A program made the position numbers and the translations under genes. From the NCBI GenBank assembly GCA_000016765.1, contig CP000699.1, positions 1,736,001 through 1,800,000 of the forward strand: a stretch of 64,000 nucleotides of DNA, written 5' to 3'. The notes below the pieces were generated by a model, which saw only the letters and a list, made by a program, of their open reading frames with translations, did no database searches and had not been told where the DNA came from. Each line of letters opens with the position of its first letter. The first letter of the stretch is position 1. Positions 1 through 8,861 of the stretch are shown here, piece after piece. Source of the stretch: Rhizorhabdus wittichii RW1. Its GTDB lineage: Bacteria; Pseudomonadota; Alphaproteobacteria; Sphingomonadales; Sphingomonadaceae.

Positions 1-2
1 TT

Positions 3-923
3 CCATGGAACAGCGTCGTGACGCGGGACCATAAGGGCCATGTGCTCGACGAACGCACGCTGCCATGGACGCTCGAGCCGGGGATTCCCGGCGCGCTCGG
101 CATCATGCGGACAACCTTCGCGAAGATCCTCGCGGATCATGCGGAGCGCGAGGGCGTCGACATCAGCTACGGGACGACGGTCGACAAGGTCGACCAGCAT
201 GCCGACGGCGTCGATGTCCAGCTCTCGAGCGGGGAAAGCCTGCGCGCCGACGTGCTGGTCGCCGCGGACGGCGTTTATTCGCCTCTCCGGAACCTGGTCT
301 TCGGGACCGAGCACCGGCCCTTCTATGCGGGCCAGGGCGTCTGGCGGTACACGGTGCCGCGGCCCGAGACGCTGGATGGCTTCACGATGTTTCGGGGGCC
401 CACCGGAGGGGCTGTCGGCTGCCTACCTCTCGCGCCCGACACCGCTTATTTCTTCCTGCTGGAAAGCTCCGTCTCGCCGATCCGTTTCGAGGAAGCGGAG
501 CTTGCCAGCGCACTCGCCGAGCGTTTGGCGCCATTCGAAGCGCCCGAACTGCGTGACGCCGTCGCCAAGATCGACGAAGGTCGCCACATCAGCTTTCGTC
601 GCTTCGACATCCTGCTGATGCCGCAGCCCTGGCATCGCGGACGCGTCGTCCTGCTGGGGGATGCCGCCCATTCGGTGACGCCGCAGCTCACGTCCGGCGG
701 CGGCATGGCGATCGAAGGCGCAGCCGTCCTGGCCGAAGAGCTTGGCCGGCACGAGGCAGTCGCGGCCCTGAGTGCCTATGGCAAACGCCGGGCCGAACGG
801 GTGCGCACCATCTACGACAATTCGCTTCGGATCTGCGAGCTGGAAAAGGACCCGACGAGTGATGGCAGCGAGAGCGTCAAGCTCTTCGTCGAAAGCTTCA
901 AGCTGCTCGACGGCCCTTACTGA
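3..923 (+). CDS. FAD-dependent monooxygenase (salicylate-hydroxylase-like), 5' end outside window
   Basis: This is the C-terminal 306 residues of a class A flavoprotein monooxygenase (PF01494 family), which hydroxylates an aromatic ring using NAD(P)H, FAD and O2. The frame is open to the left edge, so the N-terminal GxGxxG nucleotide-binding motif lies outside the window. Visible are the second FAD motif around VLVAADGVYS and the ribityl-binding GDAAHSVTPQ motif, followed by a GGGMAIEGA helix. A GTG at 18 is an internal codon in an already open frame and not a convincing start. An MFS transporter gene follows after 48 bases on the same strand, which suggests co-transcription and import of the substrate. 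The substrate cannot be read from the sequence. Confidence 0.85.
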   Translation, partial: PWNSVVTRDHKGHVLDERTLPWTLEPGIPGALGIMRTTFAKILADHAEREGVDISYGTTVDKVDQHADGVDVQLSSGESLRADVLVAADGVYSPLRNLVFGTEHRPFYAGQGVWRYTVPRPETLDGFTMFRGPTGGAVGCLPLAPDTAYFFLLESSVSPIRFEEAELASALAERLAPFEAPELRDAVAKIDEGRHISFRRFDILLMPQPWHRGRVVLLGDAAHSVTPQLTSGGGMAIEGAAVLAEELGRHEAVAALSAYGKRRAERVRTIYDNSLRICELEKDPTSDGSESVKLFVESFKLLDGPY

Positions 924-971
924 ACGAACGCGCACAAAGACCGGCAAATTATCAGAAAAGCGGGGCAGGGA

Positions 972-2324
972 ATGAAAGCCGAGGCACTTCCAGGTCAAAA
1001 TGACAGGGCCGGGCTCTATCCCTGGTATGTCCTCGGCGTCCTTCTGCTCGTCGGCATGGCTTCCTACCTCGATCGCTACATCGTCGCGCTGCTGATCGAG
1101 CCCATCAAGACCGACCTGGCCTTGTCGGACACGAAGGTCAGCCTGCTCCAGGGAACCGCGTTCGCGATCTTCTTCGTGGCGTTCGGCCTGCCCTGCGGCG
1201 CGTTGGTCGATCGGACCAATCGCCGGACCATGCTTGCGCTGGGGATCGCGATCTGGAGCGTCATGACCGCGGCCGGTGGTTTCGCGCAGACCTATTGGGA
1301 GTTATTCGCCTCGCGCGCCGGCGTCGGGATTGGCGAGGCTTGCCTCGCCCCTGCCGCCTTCTCGCTCATCGCCGACTATTTTCCGCCATCCCGCCGCGGT
1401 CGGGCGATGAGCATCTACAATATGGCCAATTATCTCGGCGGCGGCGCATCACTGTTGATCGGCGGGCTGGTGCTCGGCTTGCTCGAGCATTCGAGCGCCA
1501 ACCTGTTGCCGATGCTTGGCGAACTCCCAAGCTGGAAGGCGACCTTCATCATCGTCGGCGCGCCGGGCCTGCTGCTCGCGGCGCTGATGTTCACCATCCG
1601 CGAGCCCCGGCGGAGAGAAGGCGTCAGCGCAGCCGCCGGAACCGGAAGTGCGGAAGGCTTTGTCCGTCATATGCGCCACGCGCCGGGGGTCTACGGCGCC
1701 GTCCACTTCGTCTCGGCGATGACCGCGTTCGTTGGATTCGGCGTGGCCTCCTGGGTGGCCACCTACTTTGTGAGGACGTTCGGGCTGAAGCCGTCGGAGG
1801 CCGGGCTTCTGGTCGGCCCGGTCAGCGCCATGAGCGGTGTGATCGGGTGTATATTGAGCGGCATGACCAGCGACTGGCTGGTGAGGCGCGGCGTCAGGGG
1901 CGGCCGCTTCCTTCTGCCGCTCATCTGGTGGCCGGCCGCGCTGATCGGGCTGAGCGTGATCGTCCTGTCGTCGAGCCAGTCGCTGGCGCTGACCGGCGTA
2001 GGGATCTTCATGACGGGGAGCGGCTTCGGCCTTGCGAGCGTGATGCCGACCATCCACGATATCACGCCCAATCAATTCCGAGGACGGGCAACCTCGCTGC
2101 ACTTCGTGCTCGCGGGGGTTCTGGCGTTCGGATCCGCCGCCACGTTCATCGCGTTCGTCAACGACCTGCTGTTCGACGACCCGGCGGCGCTTGGCCATTC
2201 CATGCTGATCGTGATGACGCCGATCATGCTCCTGGGCTTCGTCGTCTGCGCCGCCATGCGATCGCGGTACGACGCCGTCCGCCGGCACTATGCGCAGATG
2301 CGGACGCCGACACCCGCATCGTGA
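972..2324 (+). CDS. MFS transporter
   Basis: A 450-residue major facilitator with twelve hydrophobic segments, located in the inner membrane. The first segment begins near residue 18 (YPWYVLGVLLLVG). Between segments 2 and 3 lies the MFS signature GALVDRTNRRTML, and segment 4 region carries SRAGVGIGEACLAPA, which resembles the aromatic acid/spinster-like branch. A purine-rich GCAGGGA stretch directly precedes the ATG. It sits between a flavin monooxygenase and, convergently, two VOC dioxygenase genes, so it probably imports the aromatic substrate of this cluster. The predicted substrate is an inference from context only. Confidence 0.88.
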   Translation: MKAEALPGQNDRAGLYPWYVLGVLLLVGMASYLDRYIVALLIEPIKTDLALSDTKVSLLQGTAFAIFFVAFGLPCGALVDRTNRRTMLALGIAIWSVMTAAGGFAQTYWELFASRAGVGIGEACLAPAAFSLIADYFPPSRRGRAMSIYNMANYLGGGASLLIGGLVLGLLEHSSANLLPMLGELPSWKATFIIVGAPGLLLAALMFTIREPRRREGVSAAAGTGSAEGFVRHMRHAPGVYGAVHFVSAMTAFVGFGVASWVATYFVRTFGLKPSEAGLLVGPVSAMSGVIGCILSGMTSDWLVRRGVRGGRFLLPLIWWPAALIGLSVIVLSSSQSLALTGVGIFMTGSGFGLASVMPTIHDITPNQFRGRATSLHFVLAGVLAFGSAATFIAFVNDLLFDDPAALGHSMLIVMTPIMLLGFVVCAAMRSRYDAVRRHYAQMRTPTPAS

Positions 2325-2334
2325 AGGCTCCAGC

Positions 2335-2364
2335 TCATTGTCTTACGGCCTGGAAATCGCTCTA
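2335..2364. repeat. Partial copy of a REP-like element
   Basis: A short stretch between the convergent MFS and VOC genes ends in GGCCTGGAAATCGCTCTAG, which matches the right arm of the hairpin elements at 41227 and 51470. The left part (ATTGTCTTAC) matches the left flank of the same elements, so the middle of the hairpin has been lost. Its last bases form the stop codon of the neighbouring VOC gene. Confidence 0.55.
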
Positions 2365-3384
2365 GCCGTGGCTGTCGACTGCGGGCTCGGCGGGATATCG
2401 GACCTTCACGGGTATCGCCCCCTGGGGTAGCGCCGACTGGTCGAGCGAGACTTCCCAGCTCAGTTCCTCCGGCAGGAAGGGCAGCACCCGGCTGGTCCAC
2501 ATGAAACCGCCGAACCGCGCCTCCCAGACGCGGGGGACCCAGTTGTCGTCGAGATAGTCGGTGTCTGCTCCATATTCGGCCATCCCGCCGCACGGGGCAT
2601 CGAAATAGCAGAAAAGCGCGGAGGCGATGCGGTGTCGTCCGACGCCGCCGAGCGGATTTCGATGCCCGCGCCGCTCCATGTAATTCCACCCGGCATAGAT
2701 CTCGTCGATATCCTCGACGCCGAAGGCGATGTGATCGAACCCCTGGGTGAACGGGGGCAGCGCATCGAACTTCTGGAAATAGACCGTATGGTGCTGGGCG
2801 GCGGCGGCCGGGCGACCGAAGACCCCGGCGTCCTTCTGATAATCGGTCATCCGGAAATCCAGCCGGTCGCGGAAGAAGGCGAAGCAGGCGTGGATGTCGG
2901 CGACCCGCCACACCACATGGTTGATGGTCTTGGGAACGGCGCGCACGCGCCAGCGGCGATGCTGGTTCAGCCGCTTCACATTGTCGGGCGCGTTGACGGG
3001 GTCCGGGGCGTAGACGACCGGCTGGCGGCGCCACAGGCGCAATCCCAGCGGGATTCCGCCATCGGCAAGGAAGTGGATGGTGTCGCCGTCGCCCGACCAG
3101 CGCAGCTCGCGATCGGCGCCGATCCGCTCGGCATAGTGCGCAAGCTCTTCCCGCGAATCGACGCCATAGAAGGTCTCGCGTACGCCGCAACCGTCATAAT
3201 GGCGCGGCGGGAGGGACGGGTCTTCCGCGTGGCGCAAGACGACGCGGGAGCCTTCGTCGAGACGATAGACGACCTCCGCATCGCTGCGGCGCACCGCCTT
3301 CAGCCCGAAGTCGTCATAGAAGCGAGCCGACACGTCCAGATCGTCGACGCCGTAAACGACACTCTCGATACCGCCGATCGGCAT
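2362..3384 (-). CDS. VOC-superfamily extradiol-type dioxygenase (copy 1)
   Basis: A 340-residue protein with two vicinal-oxygen-chelate halves, the layout of type I extradiol ring-cleavage dioxygenases such as 2,3-dihydroxybiphenyl dioxygenase. The C-terminal half keeps a complete candidate Fe(II) triad: His156 (INHVVW), His218 (FDHIAF) and Glu270 (GGMAEYGAD). The expected role is meta-cleavage of a catechol-like intermediate. An upstream GTG at 3450 is possible, but the ATG at 3384 has GAGG seven bases before it and fits the family start. It follows a paralogous VOC gene by 40 bases and is probably in the same operon. Substrate unknown. Confidence 0.82.
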   Translation of the reverse strand: MPIGGIESVVYGVDDLDVSARFYDDFGLKAVRRSDAEVVYRLDEGSRVVLRHAEDPSLPPRHYDGCGVRETFYGVDSREELAHYAERIGADRELRWSGDGDTIHFLADGGIPLGLRLWRRQPVVYAPDPVNAPDNVKRLNQHRRWRVRAVPKTINHVVWRVADIHACFAFFRDRLDFRMTDYQKDAGVFGRPAAAAQHHTVYFQKFDALPPFTQGFDHIAFGVEDIDEIYAGWNYMERRGHRNPLGGVGRHRIASALFCYFDAPCGGMAEYGADTDYLDDNWVPRVWEARFGGFMWTSRVLPFLPEELSWEVSLDQSALPQGAIPVKVRYPAEPAVDSHG

Positions 3385-3424
3385 TTCCGTTCCTCGCTTT
3401 GTGACGTATCTGCGGTGCGGCTGG

Positions 3425-4339
3425 TCAGCGCTGGCGGGAAAACTGCTCATTGAGGTTGAAATGCCATCCGCCGGTAATGCCGGGATGATCGAACTCGCCG
3501 GGCACCCAGTCGTCGTCGATCTGGTCCATGTCCGCCCCCAGTTCGAAGGCGCCTCCCATCGGCGTTTTCACATACCAGAACCAGTTCGAGCCGAGCTCGA
3601 AGCGGCCTGGTCCGAAGGCGGTCTGATACCCCGCCTTGGTAAGCGCGTAGCCGCCGGCCATGACGTCCTGCGGATCGCCGAAGGTGAATTCCGCATGTTG
3701 GAAGCCGGCCGGTAGCGCGGGATTCTGCATGAGGAAGAGACTGTGATGATCCGAGTGCTTCTGGGCGCGCGCGAACACCCCCGCATTGTTCCTGAAGGAA
3801 TCCGTGATCCGGAAGCCCAACCGATCCCGATAGAACTTGATCGCTTCCTTGGGATCGCTGGTCCAATAGACGACATGGCCCATCTGCCGCGCCGGTCCAT
3901 GCTGGTCGAAATTCACCCGCTGATTGACTCGGCGCGCGGGAAGGCCGGCGACATTCCTGACATATTCGCCCGCCTCATAGGGGCGACGTTCGCTCACGCG
4001 AAAGAATAGAGCATTGCGGTCGTCGTCGGTCGACTTGACCATGCCATCCGCCCAAACGACCTCGCGATCCTTGGAGAGCTCGGTGGCGATTGCATCGAGG
4101 TCGGCCTTGCTCTCGACGCCCCAGACGGCGGCACGGAGGGTCGGCCCATCCACATTGGCGGGAGGCAATGACGGGTCGTCCGCCATGCGCAGTTCGACGC
4201 CGCTACCATCGAGCGCTTCGAACGAGGCGCCAGTGGCGCCGGCCTCCAGTTCCTTCAAGCCATAGATATTCAAGAAGCGGCGGCATTCGCCCAGGTCCTC
4301 GACGCCCATGATCAACTGTTCGGGTCCGGTGATGTTCAT
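3425..4339 (-). CDS. VOC-superfamily extradiol-type dioxygenase (copy 2)
   Basis: A 304-residue two-module VOC protein, paralogous to the gene just downstream. Its candidate metal ligands are His155 (MGHVVYW), His215 (FQHAEF) and Glu266 (GGAFELGAD), so both copies look catalytically competent for Fe(II)-dependent extradiol cleavage. The start chosen is the ATG at 4339, about 11 bases after a GGAG; a longer form from 4396 would run into the promoter palindrome. The pair could be two subunits, or two enzymes acting on successive or alternative catechols. The first gene of this leftward operon is this one. Confidence 0.82.
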   Translation of the reverse strand: MNITGPEQLIMGVEDLGECRRFLNIYGLKELEAGATGASFEALDGSGVELRMADDPSLPPANVDGPTLRAAVWGVESKADLDAIATELSKDREVVWADGMVKSTDDDRNALFFRVSERRPYEAGEYVRNVAGLPARRVNQRVNFDQHGPARQMGHVVYWTSDPKEAIKFYRDRLGFRITDSFRNNAGVFARAQKHSDHHSLFLMQNPALPAGFQHAEFTFGDPQDVMAGGYALTKAGYQTAFGPGRFELGSNWFWYVKTPMGGAFELGADMDQIDDDWVPGEFDHPGITGGWHFNLNEQFSRQR

Positions 4340-4402
4340 TCTGCCCAACTCTCCATATTCGCCTCGGGGCGCGCCACTCGTGAACGATCGCACCATATAT
4401 TA

Positions 4403-4415
4403 ATACGAGACGTAT
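4403..4415. promoter_or_regulatory. Inverted repeat ATACG-aga-CGTAT upstream of the VOC operon
   Basis: A 5-3-5 inverted repeat in an AT-rich promoter-like stretch about 65 bases upstream of the first VOC start. The ten bases ATACGAGACG recur at 16125-16134 upstream of the TonB receptor gene of the same region. This suggests a shared operator, possibly for the GntR regulator encoded next door, but no binding evidence exists. Confidence 0.4.
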
Positions 4416-4542
4416 CGGAATATACGCCGCAGATCAAGCAAGCTGCTCATCTACAACCGACTGTCATTCGCGTCGGAGATTCCACCTTTACGAGAAGGCC
4501 CGCCTGGCTCGGCCCGCATAGATATTGTGACGGCACGGAAGC

Positions 4543-5214
4543 CTAGTGCGATCCGAAGAGGTTCTGGCGAACCGACGCGATATGATCACGCATGGCCTGT
4601 TCGGCGCGTTCCGGAGCATGGGCAAGGATCGCGGCGACCACGCCTTCATGTTCGACATCGGTGGACCGGCGCGGCTGCGCAAGCTGCCCAAAGACCTCCT
4701 GGACCCGCGCGTCGATTCCCAGTTTCATCTGCGAGCGTAGCGTATCGTAGAGGATCAGGAGGAGTGGATTGTGCGTGGCCTCCGCAATCGTACGATGCAG
4801 CCGGTCGTCGAGCCGCTTCCATTGGACGAAGCTCGTCGCTCCAGACATTTCCGCAAGGCAGTCCTTCAAGCTGTCAATGTCCTGCGCGTTGGCGTGAATG
4901 GCAGCCTGCGCCGCCAGCCTGGGCTCCAGAAGCAGGCGCGCCGAGAAAATATCATCGACGCTGATGGCCCTGGCAAGACCGGCATCATCGAGCGTCACCG
5001 CCGCCTGTCGTGGACCGATAAATGTCCCCTTGCCGACATGTCGCCAGATCGCCCCTTCATCTTCAAGCTGCTTCAAAAGCGTACGAAGCCGGCTTCTTGA
5101 AACGCCGAGTGCGGCGCTCAACCTCGGTTCAGGAGGCAGTCGCCGTTCGCCGCCCTCCTCCAGGCGGTCGATCAGCGAGCGCAACCCCATGGCATCCTTG
5201 TCGGTCGCGTCCAT
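4543..5214 (-). CDS. GntR-family transcriptional regulator, FCD subfamily
   Basis: A 223-residue regulator. Residues about 10-70 form the GntR winged helix-turn-helix (LPPEPRLSAALGVSRSRLR followed by EGAIWRHVGKGTFIG), and the rest is an all-helical FCD effector domain with the usual Asp/His pattern (DDRLHRTIAEATHNPLL). FCD regulators typically sense small organic acids and repress catabolic operons. It is divergent from the cyclodeaminase-like gene at 5341, with a perfect palindrome between them, and lies upstream of the VOC operon in the same orientation. It is the obvious candidate regulator of Region A. Confidence 0.9.
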   Translation of the reverse strand: MDATDKDAMGLRSLIDRLEEGGERRLPPEPRLSAALGVSRSRLRTLLKQLEDEGAIWRHVGKGTFIGPRQAAVTLDDAGLARAISVDDIFSARLLLEPRLAAQAAIHANAQDIDSLKDCLAEMSGATSFVQWKRLDDRLHRTIAEATHNPLLLILYDTLRSQMKLGIDARVQEVFGQLAQPRRSTDVEHEGVVAAILAHAPERAEQAMRDHIASVRQNLFGSH

Positions 5215-5267
5215 TGTTCACCTCACATCGCCGGCTCGGCTCATCACAAGCAGAATTTAAATCAATC

Positions 5268-5279
5268 TGTCAATTGACA
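5268..5279. promoter_or_regulatory. Perfect 12-bp palindrome, candidate GntR operator
   Basis: TGTCAATTGACA lies in the 126-base divergent promoter between the GntR regulator and the cyclodeaminase-like gene. It fits the TnGTnnnACnA style of site reported for FCD-type GntR regulators. Location and symmetry support autoregulation plus control of the rightward operon. Confidence 0.55.
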
Positions 5280-5340
5280 CGCATCAAAGTTCATATCAGT
5301 ACATAATTACTGAACGCCGAGTCTCGCTTGGAGCACGATA

Positions 5341-6336
5341 GTGGAAGGTCCTGTTTTCGTATCGGCGGAGGTGGTCCGTCAGGTTTTCAACTGGCGTGAG
5401 GCAATCGGGGCCCTCCAACGTACCTATGCGCATGACTTGCCGCCGGCGGCGGTGCCATCGCGCTCGATCGCGCAGGACGGGGACGTGTGGCTCCGGCTGC
5501 TCCCGGCGGCTCCTCCGGGCGGACGGTATTTCGGCGCCAAGTTGATGGGCGCGGCCATGTCGGTTCCCCAACGGGGGGTCGAATATGTGATCGTCCTTTT
5601 CGACCGCCGGACCAGCCGCATAGCGGCCTTCGTCGATGCCAACCTCCTGACTGGCTACCGAACAGCCGCGACATCGGCAGCTGCGCTCGACAGGCTGGCG
5701 CCGGCGCAGCCGGCCCGGCTGGCCGTGATCGGGAGCGGGCTCGAAGCGACGATGCATGTGCGTGCGTTCGCCTCGATCCGTTCGCTCAGCGAGGTGACGG
5801 TGTTCAGCCCCACTCCAGAGCGGCGACAGACTTTCGCGCAAAAGGTGGAAGCGGATCTGGCCGTGCGCGGTATCGTCGCGTCATCCGTCCAGGAGGCGGT
5901 GGCGGACGCCGACATCATCCTGTGCGCCGCCCGGTCGCGTGGCGAGGAGCCGCTTCTGTTCGGCGACTGGGTGAAGCCGGGGACGACGATCGTCTCGATC
6001 GGCTCGACCGTGCCCTCGCAAAGGGAAATCGACCATAGCGTCGCCGCGGTCGCGGACCTGATCGTCTGCGACATGCGCGAGGAAGTGCTCGAACAGACGG
6101 GCGACATGATCGCCGCCCGGCAGGCCGGCATCGACGTCGAGGGCAAGTCCTTCTCGCTGACCGAGTTGATGAGCGGCGCGCTCGATCGAAAGCTCGCGGA
6201 GACCAGTATCCCGATGTTCAAGTCCGTCGGCGGCGGGCTGCAGGACATCGTCATCGCCGAAATGGCGCTGGAGCGCGCCTTGGCCGCCGGCCTCGCCACC
6301 GCCCTGCCGATGAATTTCGAAAACAAGTCTTTTTAG
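5341..6336 (+). CDS. Ornithine cyclodeaminase/mu-crystallin family protein
   Basis: A 331-residue member of PF02423. Enzymes of the family include ornithine cyclodeaminase, alanine dehydrogenase and ketimine reductases. The Rossmann nucleotide motif is visible as LAVIGSGLEATMHVRAF near residue 125, preceded by the family signature LLTGYRTAATSAAALDRLA. The start is GTG at 5341 with GGAG seven bases upstream. It opens a rightward operon with a DHDPS-type aldolase and an aldehyde dehydrogenase. In such a setting it could be an imine or amino-acid dehydrogenase acting on a nitrogen-containing intermediate, but the reaction is not determinable here. Confidence 0.85.
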   Translation: MEGPVFVSAEVVRQVFNWREAIGALQRTYAHDLPPAAVPSRSIAQDGDVWLRLLPAAPPGGRYFGAKLMGAAMSVPQRGVEYVIVLFDRRTSRIAAFVDANLLTGYRTAATSAAALDRLAPAQPARLAVIGSGLEATMHVRAFASIRSLSEVTVFSPTPERRQTFAQKVEADLAVRGIVASSVQEAVADADIILCAARSRGEEPLLFGDWVKPGTTIVSIGSTVPSQREIDHSVAAVADLIVCDMREEVLEQTGDMIAARQAGIDVEGKSFSLTELMSGALDRKLAETSIPMFKSVGGGLQDIVIAEMALERALAAGLATALPMNFENKSF

Positions 6337-6349
6337 GAAAGGGAATAGC

Positions 6350-7360
6350 TTGGCACGATATTCGAAAAGCGAAGCTCGTGAATGGGCTCGCGAGAAGCTG
6401 CTAGGCGTCGCGCAGGTGACGATCCCGACGATGACTTCCGATTTCAAGCGCCTGAACGAAAAGGCGGTCCGCCATGACGTCGCGCTGGCGATGGAGCACG
6501 GCTTCATCGGTTCGCTGGCGGTGTCGGAAGTGCCGCTTTCGGTCGAAGAGCACGACCTGTTCCAGCAGGTCATGGTCGACGAGGGAAAGGGACGCTTCAT
6601 CGTCGTCCATCACGCGGTCTTCAACACGCTCGAAGACAATATCGAGATGGTGAAGAAGGCCGAGGCCAATGGCTGCGAGTTGGTGCTGCTGGGCTATCCC
6701 CCGCATTTCTATCCGAAGTCGCTCGACGACGTGTACAATTACAGCAAGGCGATCATCGACGCGACCAATCTCGCCGTGATGCTGTTCCCGGTGCCGACCT
6801 GGGGCTTCGGCCGCCTGCACCCTTCCGACATCCCGATTCCGGTGCTGCGCCGGCTGGTCGACGATTGTCCCAACGTTGTCGCCATCAAGGCGGAGGGCGG
6901 CATGCCCTACATCATGTCGGCGATCGAGGTGCACCGCGAGTTCCACAAGGAGGTCGTGATCTCCTCGCCGCTCGAATATGAATATCTGACGCTGGGACAG
7001 TTGATCGACATTCCGTTCTGCGGGACCAATTACAGCGCCTTCTTCGGCCCGACCCTGCCGCGCGCGCATCGGTTGATGCAGGAGAAGAAGTACGCCGAGG
7101 TCACCGAGATCTTCTATCAGCTCGATCCGATGCGCAAAGCCGTCGGCACGCTCGGCTTCGGTGGGCAGGGCTTGTCCAATCGCCTGCTCTGGAAATACCA
7201 GGCCTGGCTGCAGGGCTATAATGGCGGGCCGATCCGGCATCCGACCGCCCGGGTCCATGGCAGGGACATGGCCCTGCTCCGCAACGCCACGCAAGCGGCC
7301 GGCCTCCATCCGACCAGCGATCCCGACGAAGCCTTCTTCGTCGGCCGCAATCCGGCCTGA
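6350..7360 (+). CDS. Dihydrodipicolinate synthase/N-acetylneuraminate lyase family aldolase
   Basis: A 336-residue class I aldolase of the DHDPS superfamily. The Schiff-base lysine is probably the K of VVAIKAEGG, and the upstream YNYSKAI segment contains a candidate tyrosine. The superfamily includes hydratase-aldolases that remove pyruvate from aromatic side-chain fission products (NahE/PhdJ type), which would suit this ring-degradation cluster, although specific NahE motifs were not recognised. The start is TTG at 6350 preceded by AGGAAAGGGA. The gene follows the cyclodeaminase-like gene by 13 bases and precedes an aldehyde dehydrogenase, as expected if it releases an aldehyde. Confidence 0.82.
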   Translation: MARYSKSEAREWAREKLLGVAQVTIPTMTSDFKRLNEKAVRHDVALAMEHGFIGSLAVSEVPLSVEEHDLFQQVMVDEGKGRFIVVHHAVFNTLEDNIEMVKKAEANGCELVLLGYPPHFYPKSLDDVYNYSKAIIDATNLAVMLFPVPTWGFGRLHPSDIPIPVLRRLVDDCPNVVAIKAEGGMPYIMSAIEVHREFHKEVVISSPLEYEYLTLGQLIDIPFCGTNYSAFFGPTLPRAHRLMQEKKYAEVTEIFYQLDPMRKAVGTLGFGGQGLSNRLLWKYQAWLQGYNGGPIRHPTARVHGRDMALLRNATQAAGLHPTSDPDEAFFVGRNPA

Positions 7361-7394
7361 CCAACCGATCGAACGCCACGAAGCGGGAGCCCAT

Positions 7395-8861
7395 ATGAAG
7401 CTGTTGAACGACAAAGCGCTTTGGCGCGCGGCGGCCTATGTCGACGGGAGCTGGATCGCGCAGGGCGAGCAAGGGTCGCGGCCGTTGTTCAACCCTTCGA
7501 CCGGCGAACGGCTGGCGGACATTCCGCAGCTCGGCGCCGGACAGACCCGCGAAGCGATCGAGGCCGCCCACGCCGCCCTGCCCGCCTGGCGGGCGAGCAC
7601 GGCCAAGGAACGCGCCATCATCCTGAGGCGGTGGTTCGACCTGATCGTCGCGAACAGCGACGACCTGGCCCGGATCATCGTCCTGGAGGAAGGAAAACCC
7701 TTCGCGGAGGCGAAGGGCGAGATCGCCTATGCGGCATCGTTCGTCGAATGGTTCGCCGAAGAGGCCAAGCGCGTCAAAGGCGACGTGATGGCGGGGACCG
7801 AGCCCGGCCGCAGGATCGTCACGCTCAAGGAGCCGATCGGCGTCTGCGCGGCGATCACGCCCTGGAATTTCCCGGCTGCGATGATCACGCGCAAGGCGGC
7901 GCCGGCCCTGGGCGCAGGCTGCACGATGGTGGTCAAGCCCGCGGAGCAGACGCCGCTCACGGCCTTCGCCCTGGCCGAACTGGCCGAGCGCGCGGGGGTT
8001 CCGGCCGGCGTGCTCAACATCGTGACGGGCCAGGCCCGCACCATCGGCGCCGAGCTGACGGGCAACCCGCTCGTCAGGAAGATCACCTTCACGGGCTCGA
8101 CCGAGGTCGGTCGCATCCTGATCGCCCAGTCTGCCGCGACGATCAAGAAGACCTCCATGGAACTGGGCGGAAATGCGCCCTTCCTCGTGTTCGACGATGC
8201 CGATGTGGACCAGGCCGTGGCCGGCCTGATCGCCACGAAGTACCGGAACACGGGCCAGGCCTGCATCAGCGCCAACCGGATCTATGTCCAGGACGGCATC
8301 TACGACGCGTTCGTGGCCGCCCTCGCCTCGGCCGTGGCGCGACTCAAGGTCGGCGACGGGTTCGAGGAAGGCGTGCAGCAAGGCCCCCTGATCGACGACG
8401 ACGCCGTGACCAAGGTCGAGGCGCATATCGCCGACGCGGTCGGCAAGGGGGCCAAGGTCGCCCAGGGCGCGCGCCGCCATTCCCGGGGCGGCCTCTTCTT
8501 CGAGCCGACCGTCCTCATCGACGTGACGCAGGACATGCTGATCTGCCGGGAGGAGACCTTCGGGCCGGTCGCGCCGGTGGTCCGCTTCTCGGACGAGGCC
8601 GAGGCCATCCGTCTGGCGAACGACACCGAGTTCGGGCTGGCCGCCTATCTCTTCTCGCGCGACGCCGAACGCATCTGGCGGGTCGCGGCGGCGCTCGAAT
8701 CGGGAATGGTCGGGATCAACACCGGCGCGATCTCGAACGAGGTGGCGCCCTTCGGCGGCGTCAAGCAGTCGGGCCTCGGCCGCGAGGGTTCGATCTACGG
8801 CATCGACGAGTATCTCGAGACCAAATATCTCGCATGGCACGGTGCCGGCGGCATCGGATAG
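7395..8861 (+). CDS. NAD(P)-dependent aldehyde dehydrogenase
   Basis: A 488-residue aldehyde dehydrogenase resembling succinate-semialdehyde dehydrogenases. The general-base glutamate is in MELGGNAPF and the nucleophilic cysteine in GQACISANR. The cofactor-binding ITPWNFPAAM and FTGSTEVGR motifs are intact, and the C-terminal APFGGVKQSGLGREG is typical. Start ATG 7395 has GCGGGAG upstream; the frame is open further upstream but that part overlaps the aldolase gene. It probably oxidises the aldehyde released by the preceding aldolase to an acid for central metabolism. Confidence 0.93.
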   Translation: MKLLNDKALWRAAAYVDGSWIAQGEQGSRPLFNPSTGERLADIPQLGAGQTREAIEAAHAALPAWRASTAKERAIILRRWFDLIVANSDDLARIIVLEEGKPFAEAKGEIAYAASFVEWFAEEAKRVKGDVMAGTEPGRRIVTLKEPIGVCAAITPWNFPAAMITRKAAPALGAGCTMVVKPAEQTPLTAFALAELAERAGVPAGVLNIVTGQARTIGAELTGNPLVRKITFTGSTEVGRILIAQSAATIKKTSMELGGNAPFLVFDDADVDQAVAGLIATKYRNTGQACISANRIYVQDGIYDAFVAALASAVARLKVGDGFEEGVQQGPLIDDDAVTKVEAHIADAVGKGAKVAQGARRHSRGGLFFEPTVLIDVTQDMLICREETFGPVAPVVRFSDEAEAIRLANDTEFGLAAYLFSRDAERIWRVAAALESGMVGINTGAISNEVAPFGGVKQSGLGREGSIYGIDEYLETKYLAWHGAGGIG

